From Panicum virgatum (lineage: Eukaryota > Streptophyta > Magnoliopsida > Poales > Poaceae), in NCBI RefSeq assembly GCF_016808335.1, contig NC_053143.1, positions 55,737,339 to 55,801,338 on the forward strand: DNA of 64,000 nt. Direction: 5' to 3'. Positions 46,531 through 57,400 of this stretch are shown one piece after another. Every line of letters begins with the position of its first letter. Position 1 is the first letter of the stretch. The translations under genes were made by a program, and so were the position numbers. Below the pieces are notes generated by a model, which saw only the letters and a list, made by a program, of their open reading frames with translations, did not search any database and had not been told where the DNA came from.

Positions 46531-47532
46531 GCTCAATGCTGAAGGGTGACTTATACAATGAGGGTGCGCCATAGCCATACTCAGCTTGGCATTCTGCTCC
46601 CTCCACGTCAGTAAGTAACTTATTGTCTGGCCGAATCAATTACCCAGCCTATCGCTATGTACTGAAATAATTGTCCTCCTTGACTTGTGCTTGCAGAGTG
46701 ATTTTGCCAGATTTCTGTCTGACCCACCACAGCAAAATGTGGAGCAGGTACTGAAGGAGAATTCCAATCTAACTGCTCAAGAGATAGAGGCGATTATTGC
46801 AGCCACTCAGGGAGAAAACAATAATGAAGCCTCAACATTCATTGTAATTCGAGGCCCTGCGAGAGATTCTGGAGATGAAATGGACACTAGAATTGACAAG
46901 GGCCAAGTCCCCGGGCCTGAAGACGCCAACCGAACTAGTAAAGCCCCTGAGCATTCAAAAACCGCTAGGGAGAATACATTGACTCAGCCGGTTCCAAAAC
47001 GAACCCGTACCAAAATGTCTGCTGTGAGGTCCAAGCCAGCATTGATCAAGAGGACCGCTGAACGTCGGCTGGCCAGCAAGAGGTCCGCTGCTGCCTCGCC
47101 CGACTTATCAGCAGCTCCTAAGGGGCCAAGTAAGAAGGCCAAACATGATGTCTCATCAGAAAACACAGCTGATGTTTCGCCATCAGGCATCGATTGGAAC
47201 AACCTGGTCGACGAGGAAGAGGAGGAAGAAACACCCCTCAAGCATCGCGAGAGAAGGGAAAAGAGGTGACAAGATCATGATACCTCCTTGTCCCCCGCTC
47301 AGAAACCTCTGGCCACGGAAGAGGATTTGGATACAACAGAATGTGACGCCATTTTGAACAAATGTATAGAAGCAGTCCCTCTCTTCCCATTTAACACAAT
47401 GACTGAAGAAGGTCCTGAGCCCCCGAGGTACATATGCCTGTCCATTGCGTTGAGTCTTTTGTTGTATTTATCCTGAACTGACATCTGATTGGGAAATGTG
47501 TAAGCCATCCCCTATGCAGCCGTCATCAACAA

Positions 47533-48600
47533 TCACTATACCACAGCCTCGCTACACCGACTGATCGTCTGTCGGTAAAAGCCGTTGTACCGACGGACCA
47601 TCAGTTGGTATAAATATATGCCGACACCACACATATGTCGTTGTAAGTGGCGTCGGTATAAGTTTTGCCAACAGACATTGTTTTACCGACCGATCATTCG
47701 ACGCTCTGCTTTGTGTGAATTAAAAAAAATAAAAGTTGATATGTACAAATGTCACATTGAGCTTCAATGATTCATTAGTCATGAAAGTTTGATTCGTCAA
47801 AGACACAACTATATGCCTACAGATTTGTGGTCAAATCTAAGCAAATACAACAAAAGAAATCTTAGCCAATAGTCACTGGCACACAATTACAAGAGCACTT
47901 TGCGTGTACCCAGTATTGCACAGACTGAATTAGACTATCACTAAATCTACAGGAAAGTAAATCTTGCTGTGGTAATTCAAAAATCACAAGAACACACAAA
48001 ATAATACATGCACAAAGCTGAACCACCGCGGTCCTGAAGATGAGCGAACAGATCGGCTAGGTCCCTGACCGCTGGTGCAGCGCAGCTGGCCTCCGGCCAT
48101 GGCGCGGCTGCCTGGGCCAACAGAGCCAACCCCGGCCGCCGGCGTGGCCCTAGCCCGTGGCTCAGCACAACCCTCCGGCTGCCGGCCGCCGACGTGGGTG
48201 TAGGCCCCCGTCCGCTCGCTCCCGGCGCGGTGTGGGCTGCTGGCCGCGGTCGCGAGGCTGGCCGTCGGCGCGGGCGCGGGCCCTTGGCCGCCATCTCCCA
48301 GCATGACCCCCCGTCCATCGGGTCCCGATGCCAGCGTGGACCCCCGGCCGCTGGCTCCCGGCGCGGGCGCGCGCCCCCGGCCACCGGCTCCCGGTACGGG
48401 CCGCCGGCGAGCTCCAGGGAAGGGCACGGAGTCCTCCCTCTCTCTGTGTGGGTGTGGGCGTGTGAGAGGATAGGGATGAGAAAACTAGGGTTAGGATTTT
48501 GAAGTCGGAAACCGGGAAACTTTATTCTGCGGGCTTTCTGGGCCGAGCTGGGCCCAATCTTCTATCTTGACGAGTTTCGACCCACTCGCCAAGTCTTGAT
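47533..48600. other. Probable truncated CACTA-like segment with GC-rich core
   Basis: Starts CACTATACCACAGCC, followed by repeated inverted words ACCGACGG/CCGTCGGT and GTCGGTATAA up to 47695, then AT-rich DNA, then a very GC-rich block (48040-48430) built from CCGGCNNCCGGC words. The order resembles the CACTA end at 62146. No right terminus was found, and the frames in the GC-rich block are low-complexity. Confidence 0.4.
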
Positions 48601-48705
48601 AGCTTGGGTGACGGTTTTGAGCCGAAGCCACCAAAGCCTCCCTCGCACGCATTCGCACCATGCACTCGGGTTGGAGCACCATGGTGGCACCCGGCTTCTC
48701 CAGTC

Positions 48706-48905
48706 CATCGGAGTCGCCTCACAGTCCACCGGAGGACTTACACCGTCGTTGCCGAACCACCCCTCCATGTACCAAACTCCCATGGCCGACCGATGCCGAG
48801 CATTGCCTCCAGTCCATCGGAGGGCTTTTGCCTCAGTCCATCGAGGTCTTCATCATCCTCTACCTCCAGTCCAACGGAGGGCCTCCAGTCCATCGGAGGG
48901 CTTGA
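48706..48905. repeat. Dispersed 17-base motif CTCCAGTCCATCGGAGG
   Basis: About six copies (near 48706, 48725, 48810, 48834, 48866, 48886), each able to form a small CTCC/GGAG stem. Located between the antisense gene and the 90-bp tandem array. No function recognised. Confidence 0.7.
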
Positions 48906-49084
48906 GCTCGTTGACAATCACTCATCACTCCAGGAGAGCAATGAAGCCGGTCCATTGGCTCTCAAGTACCTGGGCTGCAACATGAGAATGTTTATGAAAA
49001 AGCATGACAAGACAAAATCGAGTTCTTCCTGTAGAGTTATCGATGAAGACATATGGTGCCAGCTTTGACTGCCTGGCGTATCGA

Positions 49085-49545
49085 GTTCAATCATGCTCCA
49101 GAGGATACTGCGTAGGCATGTAACACCAATCATAAGTCTGGCTACAACCTATACTGATTGCCTGGTAGCGACGGGTTTAGAGTACACCCTTTTAAGGAGA
49201 CCGCGTGAGCATGTAACACTAGCCATAGGTCAGGTCAGGACCTAGGGCTAATTGCTCCATGTGAAGGGATAGAGTACACCCTTTTATGAAACTGCGTGAG
49301 CATGTAACACCAGGCGTAGGTTTGGTTAGGACCTGAGGCTGATTGCCCCGTGTGGAGGGATAGAGTACACCATTTTATGAAACTGTGTGAGCATGTAACA
49401 CCAGCTGTAGGTCGGATCAGGACCTAAGGCTGATTGCCCGGTAAGGAGGGATAGAGTACACCCTTTTATGACACTACGTGAGCATGTAACACCAGCCGTA
49501 GGTTGGGTCAGGACCTAAGGCTAATTGCCCTGTGTGTAGATGCTG
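49085..49545. repeat. About 90-bp tandem repeat, five copies, in the Tat 3' untranslated region
   Basis: The word GCATGTAACACCA recurs near 49115, 49210, 49301, 49391 and 49482, each followed by GTAGGTNNGGTCAGGACCTA and GGGATAGAGTACACCCTTTTATGA. It lies just downstream of integrase on the minus strand. Tandem arrays in this part of Tat/Ogre elements are known and can seed satellites. Confidence 0.88.
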
Positions 49546-49746
49546 AGCACAAAGGAGAAAAAAATCTATGCAGGATGCAATGCAAGAGTACGACAAAAGA
49601 GACATTTTGCACAGAGGTCATGCATTCTTTATTCATTGAGTACATCCGACTACGGTACACTGAGGACGCGTCGCTTTAAGGTCACGACAGTTACAAATGC
49701 GATCACGAGGACAGACGAAAACACGCCGCTCTGAGGTCGCGATAAC

Positions 49747-50769
49747 TTATACATAGAACTTGCGAAGATGCTCTATGTTCCATGAGTTCCCGACTGGAGT
49801 TCCATCCATTTGAGACAACCGATAGGACCCGGGACGAGAGACTTCCGTGACGATGTATGGACCCTCCCAAGGAGGGGACAGTTTGTGGCACCCTGCCCCC
49901 TTTAGGACTCTGCGTAGAACTAGCTTGCCGATTTGAAAAGCACGAGGGCGCATGTTGCGCTTGTGATAGCATCGCAAGGTCTGTTGATATCTTGCCGACT
50001 GAATTACTGTGTTGAGTCGCTCTTATGCGAGTAAATCGATCTGTTGCAGCCAAGTTGCTTCTGCTCTGGCTATATCGTTGAACATGAGTCTGGGAGCTCC
50101 AAAAGCTAAGTCGGATGGTAGCATAGCCTCTAAGCCATAGACCATGAAGAATGGAGTGTTCCCGTTGAATGCCCTGCTGGGCTGAGTTCTGAGGCTCCAG
50201 ACTATGTATGGAAGTTCCCTGATCCACTTGCCGGCGAGCTTCTCATTCTTGGCGAAGATCTTCTTCTTTAGGGCATCAAGAATCATGCCATTAGCCTGCT
50301 TGACCTGACCGTTAGCTCTTGGGTGTGCCACTGAGACATACTTGACAAGGATGGACCATTTCTCGCAGAAGGTAAAGAACTCATCGCCAGTGAAATTGGA
50401 ACCCAGGTCTGTGATGATACTATTAGGAATCTCGATGCGGAATATGATCTCCTGGATGAACTCCACAGCTTTGGCGGAGGTCAAGAAAGCAATTGGCTTG
50501 TACTCGATCCACTTCGTGAATTTGTCAATGGCAACCAGCATGTGAGTGTATCCTCCTTGAGCTTTCTTGAATGGGTCAATCATGTCGAGCCCCCAGCATG
50601 CAAAAGGCCAATAAATGGGGATGGTTTGCAACTTTTGAGCCCGGAGGTGATGCTGCTTGGCGAAAAATTGACACGCCTCACAGTGCTTCACCAGGTCAGC
50701 TGCGTCCTGCTTTCCTGTTGGCCAGTAGAATCCGGCCCTGAATGCTTTCCTGACTAATGTTCTTGACAC
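49747..50769 (-). pseudogene. Tat integrase
   Basis: Inserts the cDNA into the genome. Zinc-finger end at CEACQFFAKQ, catalytic core with GLDMIDPF (first Asp), TDLGSNFTGDEF (second Asp) and GQVKQANG, where the family has GQVERANG: the catalytic Glu is replaced by Lys, from a single G-to-A change. The C-terminal GKLVLRRV/GPYIVTEV block follows in a shifted frame (49977-49747). The missing Glu alone should abolish activity. Confidence 0.88.
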
Positions 50770-50999
50770 GGCGTGGCTGCCGCACTACCCAGCATGAATC
50801 TCAAGCAGCAGGCTCTTGCCGCGAGATGTGTCGATGCACTTCAGAAGAATGCCGGCTGCGCTGTGCTTATACAGGTCATCACCGATCAATGTATAGCTGG
50901 CCACGTGCCGGATGAGTCGCTCAGCTGCCGCTTGTTGTCAGGTTTGTCTCCGTCCCTGATGTATTTGATGATGGGGACCCTCCAGTCAGTCGGAGCATC

Positions 51000-51570
51000 T
51001 TCCGTGCTCAGTGTCAGCCGGAGCATCTTTCGTGCTCAAAACGTTCTGCTCTGGGGGTACGTCGTCTCTGTGGATGGATGGACGGGACAACTCTTGAACG
51101 AAGACATCGGGAGGTATTTTGGCTTGGGATGAACCAAGCTTTGACAATAGATCAGCATCTGCACTATTTTCGCGGTCCACATGATGAAATTCGAGTCCCT
51201 CGAATTTGTCCTCCAGCTTTCGGACCTACGCACAGTACTTGTCCATTGCTTCGATGGAACAATCCCAGTCTTTGTTAACTTGGTTGATTGCGACCAAGGA
51301 ATCTCTGTAGGCCATCAGACGCTTGATCCCGAGTGAAATGGCTATTCGTAAGCCATGGAGCATAGCTTCATACTCGGCCGCGTTGTTGGATACCAGAAAT
51401 AGAATCTGCAGCACGTACTTGAGTTTTTCACCCTTGGGGGTGGTTAGAACGACTCCTGCTCCAGCTCCTTCCAATTTCAGGGATTCGATGAAGTACATTG
51501 TCCAGAATTCGATGGGTTCCGGATTATCTGGCACTTGATTTACTGTCCATTCCGAGACAAAGTCTACCAA
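51000..51570 (-). pseudogene. Second (archaeal-type) RNase H of the Tat element
   Basis: Sequence from about FIESLKLEGAGAGVVLTTP through NNAAEYEAMLHGLRIAISLG (the AAEYEA block is diagnostic), DSLVAINQVN and VDRENSADADLLSKL. An additional RNase H after the normal one is characteristic of Tat elements. The first catalytic Asp, expected before SLKLEG, reads FIES and seems lost. Frameshifts divide it near 51230. It links RNase H and integrase in the polyprotein. Confidence 0.8.
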
Positions 51571-51633
51571 AGCTTGCGTCTTGACAGCGGTGCGTGGGTG
51601 GAAATTGATATCATGTGCTCCCAGCTCGCACGC

Positions 51634-52167
51634 CTACTTGGCTGTTCTTCCTGTGGCCTCTCTATTGCATAGTATCTTGCCGATCGGGAACTGAGTGATC
51701 ACCACAACTTTGTGCTTCTCGAAATAATGATGCAATTTTTGAGCAGTAATAAGGACCGCATACAGTAACTTCTGAACCTGAGGGTACCATATTTTGGATG
51801 GGCTGAGTACTTCACTGATGAAGTAGACCGGATGTTGAGTCGGCTGTGTGTGCGTCTCCTCCATCCCTTCGACTACCAACGCGGTGCTGACCACGTGAGT
51901 CGTACAGGAAAGGTAGAGAAGCAGGTCTTCAGCTGGATGGTTGGCGGTGGCCCGGTTCGGAGATTTGAGCACCGGGAGCATCGTCAGGAATTTCTTGAGA
52001 TCATCGAATGCTTCCTGCGCCTCGGGTATCCACTGGAATGCATCCACCTTCTTGAGTAGCTTGAAGAATGGCATGACCCTCTCACCCAGCCACGAGATGA
52101 ATCGGCTTAATGCTGCCATGCATCCAGTCAGCTTCTGGACCTTCTTTTGTGATTTGGGAGGCTGCAT
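51634..52167 (-). pseudogene. RT connection and first RNase H of the Tat element
   Basis: KKVQKLTGCMAALSRFISWL and FQWIPEAQEAFDDLKKFLT form the end of RT; LLLYLSCTTHVVSTALV follows, the RNase H start, where the usual catalytic Asp is replaced. PVYFISEVLSPSKIWYPQVQKLLYAV is the strongly conserved downstream block. The frame ends at a stop near 51634, close before the second RNase H. Confidence 0.8.
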
Positions 52168-52188
52168 CCGGAGAATAGCCTCGATCTT

Positions 52189-53640
52189 CTAGGGGTTAGC
52201 CTCAATCCCCCTCTTACTGACAACAAAACTGAGTAATTGCCTGGCTGGGACCCTCAATACGTACTTGGTGGGGTTGAGCTTCCAGCGCAACCTCCTGAGA
52301 CTGTTGAAGACTTGTTGTATGTCATTGATGAAGTTGTCTGGATCCTTTGTCTTGATTACCACGTCGTCGACGTATGCTTCCATGTGTTTGCCTAGTGCTC
52401 GGCCAGGGACGTCTGGATGGCACGCTGGTAAGTAGCCCCAATGTTTTTCAACCCGAAGGACGTGGTGTTGTAGCAGAATGCGCCGAAAGGCGTGATGAAT
52501 GTCGTCTTCTCCTAATCTTCTTCCGCCAAGGTGATCTGGTGATAGCCCGAGTAACAATCCAAGAAACAAAGCAGAGAGCACCCTGCTGTGGAGTCTATGA
52601 CCTAGTCTATTCTAGGCAGCCCAAAGGGATCCTTCGGGCAGGGCTTATTAAGATCAGTATAATTAGGGCTGAAAATGGTAACGGTAATCTCCGATTTTTG
52701 GGAACCGTTTTCGGGATTTTTTCCGTTTTGATGCCTAAACGGTAACGGTAACCGAAAAAACGGAAACGGAAACAGTAGGAAAAAATAGAAATGAAAACAA
52801 AAACGGCGGAGCACTCTTCCGATCGTTTCCGAAGAATACCGGATTTATCCGGTAAAATACCGTCGGTAATTACCGGATTTCAGCCCACCCCAAGGGCCCA
52901 GCCACCCCCAGCGGCCCATCCACCCCCAGTGGCCCATCCATCCACTGATCCTGATCCAGCCCTATAATTTTACATGTAATATGTCGTCTACCGGTTAAGA
53001 CATTATGTTAAGTGACATTTGAGCTTAGTTGTGGACTTGGGTCATGTTATATTGCTGTCACGTACTTAAGTTCTTCGTTGTTATAATGCTATTATTACCG
53101 TTTGAGACATTTCAAGTTATATGGCTATTTTTACGCTCTACTGTTTGACATGTTTTTCGTTTTTGAAATATCGTTTTCATAATTTTCGACCGTAACCGCA
53201 TGTTTTTTGATCGAATAGTCTCGTTTCCGATATTACCGAAATACCGACGCCGTTCTCGTTTCCGACAATTCCGTATTGTTATCGTTTTCGGTAAAAAAAA
53301 TATGAAAGTGAAAGTGGTGGAGCCTTCTTCCTATCGTTTCCTACTGTTTTCAGCCCTAAGTATAATCAACACACATGTGCCAGTCTACTTTATTCTTTTT
53401 CAACACGAGTACAGGATTTGGAAGCCACTCAGGATGTAAGACTTCTCTAATAAACCCGGCAGCTTGGAGTCGGGTAAGCTCCGCACGTATCGCTTCTCTT
53501 TTGTCAGGAGTGAATCGGCGCAGCCTCTGCTTGATCGGCTTCGTGTTGGGGTAAACTTTGAGTTTGTGCTCGGCCAGTTCTCTCAGGACCCCGGGCATGT
53601 GAGCTGGCTTCCACGCGAACATGTCCCAGTTGTCTCGCAA
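52189..53640 (-). pseudogene. Tat reverse transcriptase, split by a hAT element
   Basis: The N-terminal half (53640-53359) reads RRFTPDKREAIRAELTRLQA, GFIREVLHPEWLPNPVLV and WHMCVDYT; the hAT element with its TSD intervenes; then DLNKPCPKDPFGLPRID resumes in the same frame once insertion and TSD are discounted. The catalytic AYVDDVVIK lies near 52365. A TAG follows LPRID, another follows LAEED, and a one-base frameshift sits near 52410. The polymerase would have copied the element RNA to DNA. Confidence 0.88.
52664..53358. mobile_element. hAT-type non-autonomous element inside RT
   Basis: Twelve-base inverted ends TAGGGCTGAAAA and TTTTCAGCCCTA with an 8-bp TSD AGTATAAT (52656-52663, 53359-53366), diagnostic of hAT. 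695 bases. Subterminal regions are full of short CGGTAAC/GTTACCG and TTTCCG/CGGAAA words, probable transposase sites. A triplicated GCCCATCCACCCCCAG word lies near 52885-52945. No transposase. Confidence 0.93.
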
Positions 53641-53661
53641 GAGCCGGACGAGCGCGTCTTC

Positions 53662-54396
53662 CTATTTAGGAGAAAGAATGGCGCTGATGGTGGCCTTCTT
53701 GGATGCATCGGGGAGGTCGAGACTGACTTCTTTAGTCGGGGCAGCCGCGTGGATCACCGTGTTGGGGACCGACTCGTGAGTCGGGATGGTCAAGTCATCT
53801 TTCAAGAGCTGAGCTGCGTCTGCCACGAGCCGTCGTTGAGGTGCCGAGGCACTTGCTTTGAGGGCCGTCTGGAGCGCCTTCCGAGTGCAGTCCGCCATGC
53901 CCTTGAAGTCCGCCCTCATGGAGATAACACCGCGTGGGGCTGGCATCTTCACGACCAGGTATGAGTAGTGTGGGACGGCCATGAATTTGGCCAACCCGGG
54001 ACGCCCGATGATGGCGTTGTAGCTGTTGAAGGTTGCCACCTCGAAGCGCAGAGTCTCAGTGCGGAAATTCTCTGGTGTGCCAAAGGTGACCAGCAGAGAG
54101 ATGTGTCCCAGCAAGTACTCCCCGTCGCCTGGCATGATCCCGAAGAAAGGGCTGTCCGACTCCTTGAGATCATCGAAGGAGATATCTAGCTCCAACAGGG
54201 TCTTGGGAAACAGCACGTTGATGCTGCTTCCGCAGTCGATAAGCACCTTTTTGAGCCGACTCTCTTGGACCACGGGGCTCACGAGCAGCGGAAACTTGCC
54301 CGGGTGGTCGAAGTCGAGCCACTGGTCCGCCAGACTAAAGGAGATGGCCATGTCAGACCACAGATACGGCGTCGGGGGCTCCCTAGTGGCCGCCAT
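53662..54396 (-). pseudogene. Tat aspartic protease region
   Basis: FDHPGKFPLLVSPVVQESRL leads to the active site VLIDCGSSINVLF (D-C-G in place of D-S/T-G, as in other Tat proteases with DGGSSIN), then PFFGIMPGDGEYLLGHISL, FRTETLRFEVA and YNAIIGRPGLAKFMAVPHYS. The stretch is an open frame of 245 codons and is in frame with RT, so this is the best preserved part of the polyprotein. It would cleave gag-pol. Confidence 0.85.
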
Positions 54397-54419
54397 GCCT
54401 CAGCGATCAGACAGCTTCT

Positions 54420-57400
54420 GCTGCCTCTTGCTCTCCTAGGAGCCGTGCCCCCCGAAGATGATGTTGACTTCCGTGTTGATGTTGGGGAAGGCAGGGCCGT
54501 TGCCTCTGTTCTGTTGCGCCGGTGGGTTCTGGTCCCGTCGCAAGGGTGGTTGATCGAGGTCTTGAAGTCCCTGCAGTTGCGCAGGGTGTGATGCATGTCC
54601 TTGTGGTAAGGGCATGGTCCGTCGAGTATCTCCTCGAGTGAGCGCACGTTGTTGCCATGCGGGGGACCACTCGGGCGCGCGGGTGGTGGTGCCATGACAT
54701 GGACCTCCTCGTCCCACGGCGTCTCGTCCTAGCGGCGCTCCTGCCACGCGGTGTCTTCATGCTTCTTGTCCTTGCCCCGATCGTCTCGGCGTCGATCGAC
54801 TAGGTCCCGAGCGCGCTCGTCAGCTGTGATGTACTGATCAGCTTTGCGTAAGAGCTGCTCCGAGGTCACTGGAGCTTTTTGCAGAATATCCCTCGCGAAG
54901 GTTTCGTCGTTGGAACCAAGGAGGAAGTCATCTATCACCGCTACCTCGGTGATGTCAGGAATACGGTTCCGCATCGTCTGGAACCATTTCAAGTACGATC
55001 GGAGGGACTCGCCATCGTTCCGCTTGATGGTCTTGAGGTCCCACGGCTGTGCCGGCTTGTCGGAGAGGGACTGGAAGTTGGCGGTGAATCGGCGGCAGAA
55101 ATCATCCCACTTCCCAGCTGTCGATGCAGTTGCTACGGAGATGATGAAGCTAGCGGAGCGCGTCTTGCCCCAGCATGATTAGGAGGTAAGCCGTCATCAC
55201 ATCCTCGCTTGCTCCGGCGGCCCTGGCTGCAGTGGAGTACACAGCCAACCAGCCGCTCGGATCTTGCTTGGGCTTGTATTTGTCGACATTGGAGACTTTA
55301 AAATTTTGCGGCCACGCCACCTCGCGAAGCCGCCAAGTGAAGGCGGGGATACCGACCACGCCACGATGGGCCAGTGCACCCCGATCTTCGCCCTGAGCAC
55401 CCCATGGTTGTGGGGGGTTGCCTCCCAGTCGGTTGTGGACCGAGCGTCAAACCAGAGGGCTATTGACTGAGTTCGCACCGGAACGGGCCCAATCGCCAGC
55501 GTCTCGTCGAGGAATGCTGTGGTCTCGAACATACTCTTCGTGACGCCTTAGCTCTTTGTCATGTCAGCGCGCGCGCACGATTGCTCGATGTTGAGGCGCG
55601 CATCGCGCCCGTTGTTGATGACATGGCGGACGTCACTGGCGGAAGCAGCAGCAGCGTCAGGCACCGGCAGGAGATGATTCGCCGCTTGAGTGAGGATCCG
55701 GTGATAGGCCTCCCCGCCTGGAGAGTTGGGGAGCATGTCCGCGAGCCGCGCCAGCACACCGCCAGCTTGACTCAGAGTTTGCATGGCTGCGGCGAATTCT
55801 GGCAGCAGGTTGCGGCCCGGGATCAGTGGTGCTCGAGGTCGAACATGATTGTTTCCGTCAGGCTCCCGCTCGCGGTCGCGGGCGTATTGCTGAGCTTGCA
55901 TCTGCCGGCGCTCCCGACGTTGGCTGTTCCTTTGGCGATGTTCCTCAATCTACTCCGGAGTCTCGCTGGCTGTGGTCATTTCATCTTGCGAGACAGGCAG
56001 AGTCGGGTCCTAGTTACCCGAATTGTGATGGCGACGGACGTTACGGCACCAGTTCCTGCGTCGGCGCGCGTCGCGCTGCTGTGGGTCTTCTCTGTTCACG
56101 GACGGCTCATTGTCAGAAACAGGTTCGTCCTCCACGCCCCCGTTGATGACAAGGACTCTGGGAAAGCAGAGGGTGGAGCTGTCTTGGTCGTCGAGTAATG
56201 TAGATGCTTCCTCCGAGTGAAATTCGGGAGCTGAGGCCGCAGACTCGGTGGTGGTGGCAACGATTGATCCTGCCTCGCCCATGTCGAGAGACTCGAGGTT
56301 GCAGACCACGGGCGGGCACGATCCCTCGTTGCCCTCTTGGGGAAGAGGTGGCTGAAGTCGTTGCAGGTGTCTCTCCGACGGCACGGACGTCGATGAAGGC
56401 ACCACCGGTGGGCCCGCCAGGCGAGAACTTTGCCAGTAGGTAGCCCTGCCGGTGGGGGTGGAGTTGATGACGAGCCCCAAACGGGCCCCCGTGAGTGGTT
56501 CCTGAAAGTGATCGGGTGCTCTAGCCTAAGAGGGGGAGGGGGTGAATTAGGCACTCTAAAAGACTTAGACTTATGCTCCAACTAGTTTGCACAAAACTTA
56601 AACTAAAACAAGCTATCTAGATGTGCAACTATGGTTGTTCTAGTGTGAAACCCCTATCCCAAAAGAGTTTAGCAACCTATAGCCTTTTCTATCAAGAAAC
56701 TACTCTATGAAAATAAAGACATACAATTTGCTAGTATGAAATGCGGAAGCTTAAGGAGCGGGATAAGAGATAGCAAACTCTTGATGCGAGTGTTTATCCC
56801 GTGGTTCGGTTAGCCACAAAGGCACACCTACATCCACGTTGTTGTAGCACTCACTAAGAGTATTGTTACTCGGCCACCAAGTCTCTTCCGTGAACACAAT
56901 CACGGTCACCTTGGCCCCATGTTCCACTAAGGAGCTTCTCCACAAAGGATGGGGGTCCCCACGTCCCCCGCACAAAGATGTCGTCGCCGCTCCACACCAA
57001 CTCGGAGGGTCGATGACGTTGCCGGCGAGCTCCACGCTCCAAGGTGCCGGCGCACCAAGCTCTTGTTTTGGTTCGCTAATGAACCACAGCACAAAGGCTC
57101 GAAGCCTTGCAATCTCACTCACTAAGAGCTAATCCTTTACACAACACTCTCAAAGTGTGCTAAGAGCTAAGGATATAATCTTGATGCTCTTGTATGGCTT
57201 GGAGATGTTCTTGGGTGTGTGTGGGATGTCCAACAACTCCAGCAAACTTCAAATGGCCGGGGGATGCCATATATATAGGCCACCAAGTCTTGTAGCCGTT
57301 GCTCCAACGGTCAGCAGAAATCTGCGTACCATCGAATGAACCGATGCCTCTGCATGGGGTAGCGTCGGTTCATCCGGTCACTCTCAGACCCGAAGTAGCC

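Larger units (their letters stand above)
43628..47532 (+). pseudogene. Antisense Transposase_28-type gene of the Tat element, interrupted
   Basis: Same family as 713-2633. ATG 43628 (MAPKKRTTSE), then YDLLRLVQMGVLPSQELAGW, a TAG at about 43813, FVRSLGLPVSCFFRGLLDFY, LNPNSILQLAIFVHLCKVFLG, GLWKYLYHC and GWHSKWF, a TAG at 44331, and on to 44453. After the solo LTR and the MITE the gene resumes at 46534. Two GT-AG introns match those of the left copy in place and size: 46611-46696 (86 nt) and 47428-47518 (91 nt). The exon between them is charged and Lys/Arg-rich, ending in an acidic run (LVDEEEEEE). Downstream coding is lost at about 47533 in a CACTA-like segment. Function unknown; antisense to genomic RNA. 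Confidence 0.75.

Noticed and set aside
47977..48502. Gly/Arg/Pro-rich proteins on both strands
   Set aside because: Built from CCGGC repeats; the opposite strand is equally open.
49085..49545. Tandem array considered as a CRISPR or centromeric satellite
   Set aside because: Only five units of about 90 bases, no unique spacers, located inside a Tat element.
56751..57122. Conserved protein shared with 45313-45570 (MSE(F/I)ARLRAFVLWF)
   Set aside because: The conservation follows from both being LTR copies of one family; frames break and no domain is seen.
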